Below are positions 60,214-64,000 of a stretch of DNA of 64,000 bases, in pieces. The stretch comes from Mesostigma viride. Lineage: Eukaryota; Streptophyta; Mesostigmatophyceae; Mesostigmatales; Mesostigmataceae. The notes below the pieces were generated by a model that searched no databases, had not been told where the DNA came from, and saw only the letters and a list, made by a program, of their open reading frames with translations. The translations under genes and the position numbers were made by a program. The stretch is from positions 974,920 to 1,038,919 of the forward strand of contig RPFO01000080.1 in NCBI GenBank assembly GCA_009746045.1. The letters are read 5' to 3'. Positions within the stretch are counted from its first letter, which is position 1; the number at the start of each line of letters is the position of its first letter.

Positions 60214-60400
60214 AAGTTTTTTCAAGGTCTGTTTCGGGATGGATCGGTGACCTCTCCGTACCATAACATACTCATTACATTGGATGATAGTAAACGATAA
60301 CATGTACAATCACATGTCCGTACCACCACCGGCGTGGACGGTTGCATGTCCGTACCACCACCAGTGTGTACGGTTGCATTTCCGTACAATCTCATGCTAT
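60213..60400. repeat. Right flank of the mirror-repeat cassette
   Basis: Inverted counterpart of the left flank: block 60213-60261 (ends GGTGACCTCTCCGTAC) followed by 32-bp units GTCCGTACCACCACCGGCGT at about 60318-60390. A third, more diverged block plus units follows at 60425-60605 in the same orientation as this one. Confidence 0.8.
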
Positions 60401-60609
60401 AAATAGGTGTTTAAGACCACGGGGTTAAAAAAATTTTTTCCAATGCCCTTTCTGGGAAGGAATGGTGACCTATCCGTACCTTAACATACTAACTATAGTG
60501 GACGTAAGTACCTGTCGCCATGTACGACAACCTAGTCCGTACCACCTCCGGTATGTACGGCGTCGCGTCCGTACCACGACGGGTGTGTACGGGTACCACG
60601 ACCGTACAT

Positions 60610-61287
60610 CTAAAGACGCCGCCTGCCACGCTTCGACTTTGAGCGGACGGAGCGATGAGCACTCGAAGCATGCGAGACAGATGTAGACTCTTGCTGTGTT
60701 TGTTCGGTGGCCTTCAATTCGGCATATTTTGAAGCGTCTCGGAGCTTCAATCTCTGTAGAAACTTTGCCTCCTCGTCGCGTGCAACGCGATCTCTCTCTT
60801 GAGCTTTATCGGCTATGTCATATCCTTTCTTCATCGCGTGATAGACGTTAGCGTCTCTCGAAAATGCATATTGTCTATCTCTGTCCATCTTCTGATCGCG
60901 TGTGTCCATGGCTGACTCGATAGCAGCCAGACGAGCCTCCGAGGCCTTGATCCGGTCATTCGACGTGTCTAACGCGGCCTGTGTGGCAATAGCGCTGATA
61001 TCCTTGTTCACGAGTCGAGCGTTTGCCAAGTCCTTTTCACCTTTTCGGTCTAAAGCGATATTGTTAAAAATCTTGAGAACCCGCGTCCGTGTGGCATGTT
61101 GGGCACAATGTGACAGGCACCATGTTGGGCCAGCAACCAGAAACGGACCAGGCCTCTGGCATGACCAGGACTGACACCAGCACGTTCTGAGGACACACCC
61201 GAAAAAAAAACGGGATTTTCCCGTGGTGGCTCCTCCGATCGCCGGCCGCGAGTCCGATTTTCGGTTACGATTCCCCTGGGAGTCCAC
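60610..61287 (-). CDS. F-box-like coiled-coil protein, N-terminus uncertain
   Basis: The open frame is 225 codons, but the first 75 or so (before about 61075) read poorly (FFFGCVLRTCWCQSW) and may be leader or intron sequence. From there VLKIFNNIALDRKGEKDLAN and the following ARLVNKDISA resemble the second half of an F-box. The rest is a charged coiled coil ending in a basic KSKRGRRRL tail. Compare the F-box-like protein at 39823-40512. Upstream 61210-61420 carries CCACGGG and GGTTAC words and ATATCTCGGAAAT repeats. Confidence 0.5.
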   Translation of the reverse strand: MDSQGNRNRKSDSRPAIGGATTGKSRFFFGCVLRTCWCQSWSCQRPGPFLVAGPTWCLSHCAQHATRTRVLKIFNNIALDRKGEKDLANARLVNKDISAIATQAALDTSNDRIKASEARLAAIESAMDTRDQKMDRDRQYAFSRDANVYHAMKKGYDIADKAQERDRVARDEEAKFLQRLKLRDASKYAELKATEQTQQESTSVSHASSAHRSVRSKSKRGRRRL

Positions 61288-61502
61288 GGGGTCCCTGGGA
61301 TATTTTCAAAATATCTGAAAATATCTAAAATATCTCGGAAATATCTCGGAAATATCTCGTGGATTCCTACGGGATCCGTACTGCGCCGGCTACCACGGGG
61401 ATCGGGCTTTGTGGCTGCCACGTGGCCTGCTGGAAACTTACCATACTTATACTAATGTGCAGCTTAGATATTTTTTCAAACTGGTTTTGCAAACATCCAC
61501 AT

Positions 61503-61508
61503 CTTTAT
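61503..61508 (-). terminator. AATAAA signal downstream of the RING gene
   Basis: Minus-strand GTAATAAAGATG about 160 bp after the RING gene stop; plausible polyadenylation signal. Confidence 0.35.
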
Positions 61509-61667
61509 TACAAACATCCACATCTTTCCTGTCCAAGTCCCCAGTGTGTGGGGATGTTTCTTCTACTGCCTGTCACCTAAACCCCGTGGATGGGCTGGTT
61601 TCTAACTATGGCCCTTGTCTCTAAACTAGAGGGGTTTTTGACATCCAATGCTGTCAGCTGTAACTGT

Positions 61668-62851
61668 TCAGTCGTCCTGGTTGCCAGCCGGAGTCCAGGT
61701 GGGGTCTGCAGCCTCGTCGTCGACGCCCTGTGCAGCAACGTCAGCGTCTATGGCGTCCACGAGATCACTGATTGGGTCAGTGGGGGCGTCGACGGGGATT
61801 GCTGTGTCCACTGCTTCCCCTGGACGAGGAGCACGCTGGGAAGAAGGGCCGGCACCACTCGCTCCAGGCAGGCTGGCAAGGATGCGCCTGGCCTTCTCCG
61901 TGGTCACCCCAAACAACTGAGCCATGCGCTTGAAGACGTCTGGGCTGTCGCGCTCCATTGCAGCTGAGAGCGCCTCCACCTTGTCAAACACGCCCATCAT
62001 GGCGCTAAGCTTCTTCGCAGACTCAGCCTCCGGGCAAGTCTCCATGTGCTCCTCGACGGCGCGTTTCTTGCCCTCATAGCCGCAGCACATCTTGGAAGAA
62101 AGCGTCTCGTTGTCCAGCAGGCGGAACGAGACGGTGTTGCCACAGGTGTAGACGTTGTACTCGCACTCCTCCTCGTGCGCCGCCATCATGTTGCTTGGGA
62201 TGATCGTAAAGCAGCCGGGGTGTTCGCAGGCCCGGTATTGCGTCCTCGACGCCAGGCTGTTGAGCTGCGGGTTGGGGACGAACAGCTGCCCAGACGAGCT
62301 CAGCGGCTTGCGGCACTGCGGGCACTGGTTTCTGAACGTGTGAAGCTTGGTAGTGGCACAGGTGTCGCAGATGATGATGGAGCATGCGTGCGCGGGCTCG
62401 TTCTCCAGCATGAGAGTGACATACTTGTCTCTCTCCTCCGCGCAAATGGCGCATTCGATCTTGCTCAAGTCCAGGACGAGTTTCGCCACCTTGAAAGTGT
62501 TCTCCAGATAGGGAAACACGTTGTTTCTTGTGTCGAAGTCCCCGTGATTATCGTGCACGGGCACAGGCTTGTTAGCCCTGTGAAGCTGCCGTTGTTCAGC
62601 GGTCAGTTCTGCATGCACGGGTGTGTGGGGGCAAGAAAACATAACAAGAAATGAGTACCAAAAGGCGGAAACGACAAGAAAAAGCGCTTTGGGTGCAAAA
62701 AAACAAAGGCTCGTCACAAACCTGCTTCTCCAGTAGCCGTGTTCCTCGCAGCACGTCGCTTTCCCCTGCCACTTCCACTGCCACTGCCACTAGCTCCAGT
62801 AACACCACGGCCAAAGTTGTAGCTAGCTGCGTATCTGGGGCGGGAAGCCAT
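61668..62851 (-). CDS. RING / TRAF-type zinc-finger protein with one predicted intron
   Basis: Predicted exons 62851-62722 and 62608-61668 with a 113-bp GT-AG intron between (donor GCAG|GTTTGT, acceptor CATGCAG|AA); joining them gives about 356 aa in frame. Exon 1 encodes a Gly/Ser/Arg-rich start (MASRPRYAAS). Exon 2 has a RING (CAIC ... CDTC ... H ... CPQC) then Cys/His spacing like TRAF or SIAH fingers (CEHPGC, H-x3-ECEYNVYTC). A RING plus TRAF-finger layout suggests an E3 ubiquitin ligase. The unspliced frame would instead start in intron sequence with a spurious hydrophobic stretch. TATA and word array as in the related genes. Confidence 0.75.
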
Positions 62852-62924
62852 ATCCAGTGAGAGAGTTTTGGTGTGCTGAGCTGATGTGAGGTGAGCGAGT
62901 GGCGAGGAGACGAGGAAGTCTGGT

Positions 62925-62931
62925 CTTTATA
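62925..62931 (-). promoter_or_regulatory. TATA box (TATAAAG)
   Basis: GGTATAAAGACC on the minus strand, about 77 bp before the ATG at 62851. Confidence 0.65.
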
Positions 62932-62969
62932 CCTGCGCAGGCCTTGGTTGACGAGACAGTCCCGTGGCT

Positions 62970-63465
62970 GCAGGCTATCTACGTGGTCTTGCACGGGCAA
63001 TCTGGCTACGTGGAAGCGCGTTCGTCGTTTATGCGCCGAAACCTTATCCACGGGACGCGTTTTTTTACGTTACAAGTCCCGTGGCAGCGTAACGGTCAGA
63101 AATATCCGTCCACGGGGATTACAATTTTTCGGTTTCGAGCCCCGTGGCAAAGTAACTGTCGGATATTTTTGCCACGGGGAAAGAATTTTTACGTTACAAA
63201 TCCCGTGGCAAAATAACGCTCGAAAATATCCGTCCACGGGGACAGAAAAAAATCCGATTCCGGTCCCGCGGCAAAGTAACTGTCGGATATTTTTGCCACG
63301 GGGAAAGATTTTTTACGTTACAAATCCCGTGGCAAAATAACGCTCAAAATGTATGGCCACGGGAAATTTTCCTCGTAACCGTCATACCGTTTCCCGTTAC
63401 AAACCTCGTGGCGCCACGAGCCGTCGATCTGCTGAATTCTTCTAGACCACGGGAATTGCAGCCCC
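62970..63465. promoter_or_regulatory. Array of CCCGTGG / CCACGGG and GTAAC words between divergent genes
   Basis: Regularly alternating words: CCCGTGGCAAAGTAACTGTC, GATATTTTTGCCACGGGGAA, TTTTACGTTACAAATCCCGT, AAAATATCCGTCCACGGGG. Several segments repeat nearly exactly (for example 63150-63200 and 63270-63330). It spans the gap between the TATA boxes of the RING gene and the 63.6-kb gene. Confidence 0.75.
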
Positions 63466-63470
63466 GTGGG

Positions 63471-63477
63471 TATAAAT
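63471..63477 (+). promoter_or_regulatory. TATA box (TATAAAT)
   Basis: GGGTATAAATGCAGG, 85 bp before the ATG at 63556, followed by a pyrimidine-rich leader similar to that of the 34.0-kb gene (CTCGCATCCCACTCGCATC). Confidence 0.7.
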
Positions 63478-63555
63478 GCAGGACTTGCACCACCTCGCCT
63501 CGCATCCCACTCGCATCCACCCAGCTCTCTCAGCAACCAAAACCAACCAGCTCCA

Positions 63556-64000
63556 ATGGCTACCTCCTCCGCCATCTCTGCTCCTCGCCAGCGTGGGCCG
63601 CACAGTGCTCCCAAAGTCAAGAAAACTCGCCACTTCAACATTCTTTTCCACCCAGTCACCGGCGAGCATGCATGCGAAGTCCACCTTCCTGAGGCTTCTC
63701 GCAGCGTTTTGAACGACATGATGGATCACTACGAGACGAGCAACATCATGATGAACAAGAAGCGCATTCGCTGCGTCGGCTGCGACAAGATGAGGTCTCT
63801 CAAGCACTTCTGCGAGTTTGACGAGGATTACAAGATGCGCAACAATCACAGCTTTTCCCCGTGCGACGGCCATTTCTGCGACTCGTGCGAGTACCTTCAG
63901 CAGAACAACATGCTGAAGAGCATCCCCACGAAGGACTGCGCCAAGTGCAAGAAGCCGACTCGTGTGGATCTCCTCAAGATCGACTGCAACGGCAAGGCCG
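63556..64000 (+). CDS. Cysteine-rich zinc-finger protein, 3' end outside window
   Basis: 148 codons are visible from the ATG at 63556 (MATSSAISAP) to the window edge with no stop. Cysteine pairs CVGC, CDGHFCDSC and CAKC suggest a RING-like or zinc-ribbon fold from about residue 75. Same promoter design as the divergent RING gene. The leader and early codon style resemble the 34.0-kb gene. Family not recognised further. Confidence 0.65.
   Translation, partial: MATSSAISAPRQRGPHSAPKVKKTRHFNILFHPVTGEHACEVHLPEASRSVLNDMMDHYETSNIMMNKKRIRCVGCDKMRSLKHFCEFDEDYKMRNNHSFSPCDGHFCDSCEYLQQNNMLKSIPTKDCAKCKKPTRVDLLKIDCNGKA

Noticed and set aside
61668-62717. Unspliced start of the RING gene with a hydrophobic N-terminus
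   Set aside because: The hydrophobic stretch lies in the predicted intron; the spliced model gives an ATG at the correct distance from the TATA box.

Overview
The window is a eukaryotic, probably algal, chromosome segment that mixes ordinary host repetitive DNA with a block of genes that look as if they come from a nucleocytoplasmic large DNA virus (giant virus). Host-side evidence: plant/algal-type TTTAGGG telomeric repeats near 3.0 kb, spliceosomal-type exons with GT-AG borders, non-LTR retrotransposons with target-site duplications, two Copia-type LTR elements with tRNA-iMet-like primer sites, and abundant micro- and minisatellites. Virus-side evidence: an origin-binding-protein-type helicase, a KilA-N protein, a DUF2314-like protein, two 2OG-Fe(II) dioxygenases, a Rieske oxygenase, MYND, RING and F-box-like proteins, a family of small Cys/His zinc modules, and tight gene packing. 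Two LTR retrotransposons sit inside the virus-like block, each with a perfect 5-bp target duplication, so that block is most simply an endogenous viral element in a nuclear genome. No database could be searched; species and virus lineage are not assigned.

Layout. 1-2.9 kb: 3' part of the helicase gene (one frameshift) followed by 111-bp tandem hairpin repeats. 3.0-27.6 kb: host-like DNA. It holds a telomere-like tract, a decayed reverse-transcriptase fragment, scattered minus-strand exons (one set resembles a TauD/TfdA dioxygenase), satellites, a complete ORF1-only retroelement at 14.04-16.0 kb, a diverged repeat field at 16-20 kb, and a long frameshifted LINE on the minus strand at 20-26.5 kb. 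27.6-64 kb: the virus-like block.

Within the virus-like block, six genes (31.0, 32.4, 34.0, 37.2, 61.7 and 63.6 kb) share one promoter design: a TATA box or variant about 75-90 bp before the ATG, under a dense array of CCACGGG/CCCGTGG and GTTAC/GTAAC words. One has a predicted 113-bp spliceosomal intron. Between two of them, which converge, lies a roughly 1.3-kb nested palindrome (35.77-37.06 kb). From 38 to 60 kb the genes lack that promoter design and include the dioxygenases, zinc modules, KilA-N protein, proline-rich proteins, paired small membrane proteins and the Rieske oxygenase.

The most unusual structure is a recurring insertion seen three times in the virus-like block (28.8-30.9, 46.0-47.85 and 49.7-51.5 kb). 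Each is a roughly 1-1.6-kb non-coding element followed by a second head-to-tail copy of its left part, which ends in a C-rich, potentially quadruplex-forming junction in place of the interior. One instance has an exact empty site in an intact neighbouring paralogue. A second candidate is a gene at 59.67 kb bracketed by mirror-image repeats.
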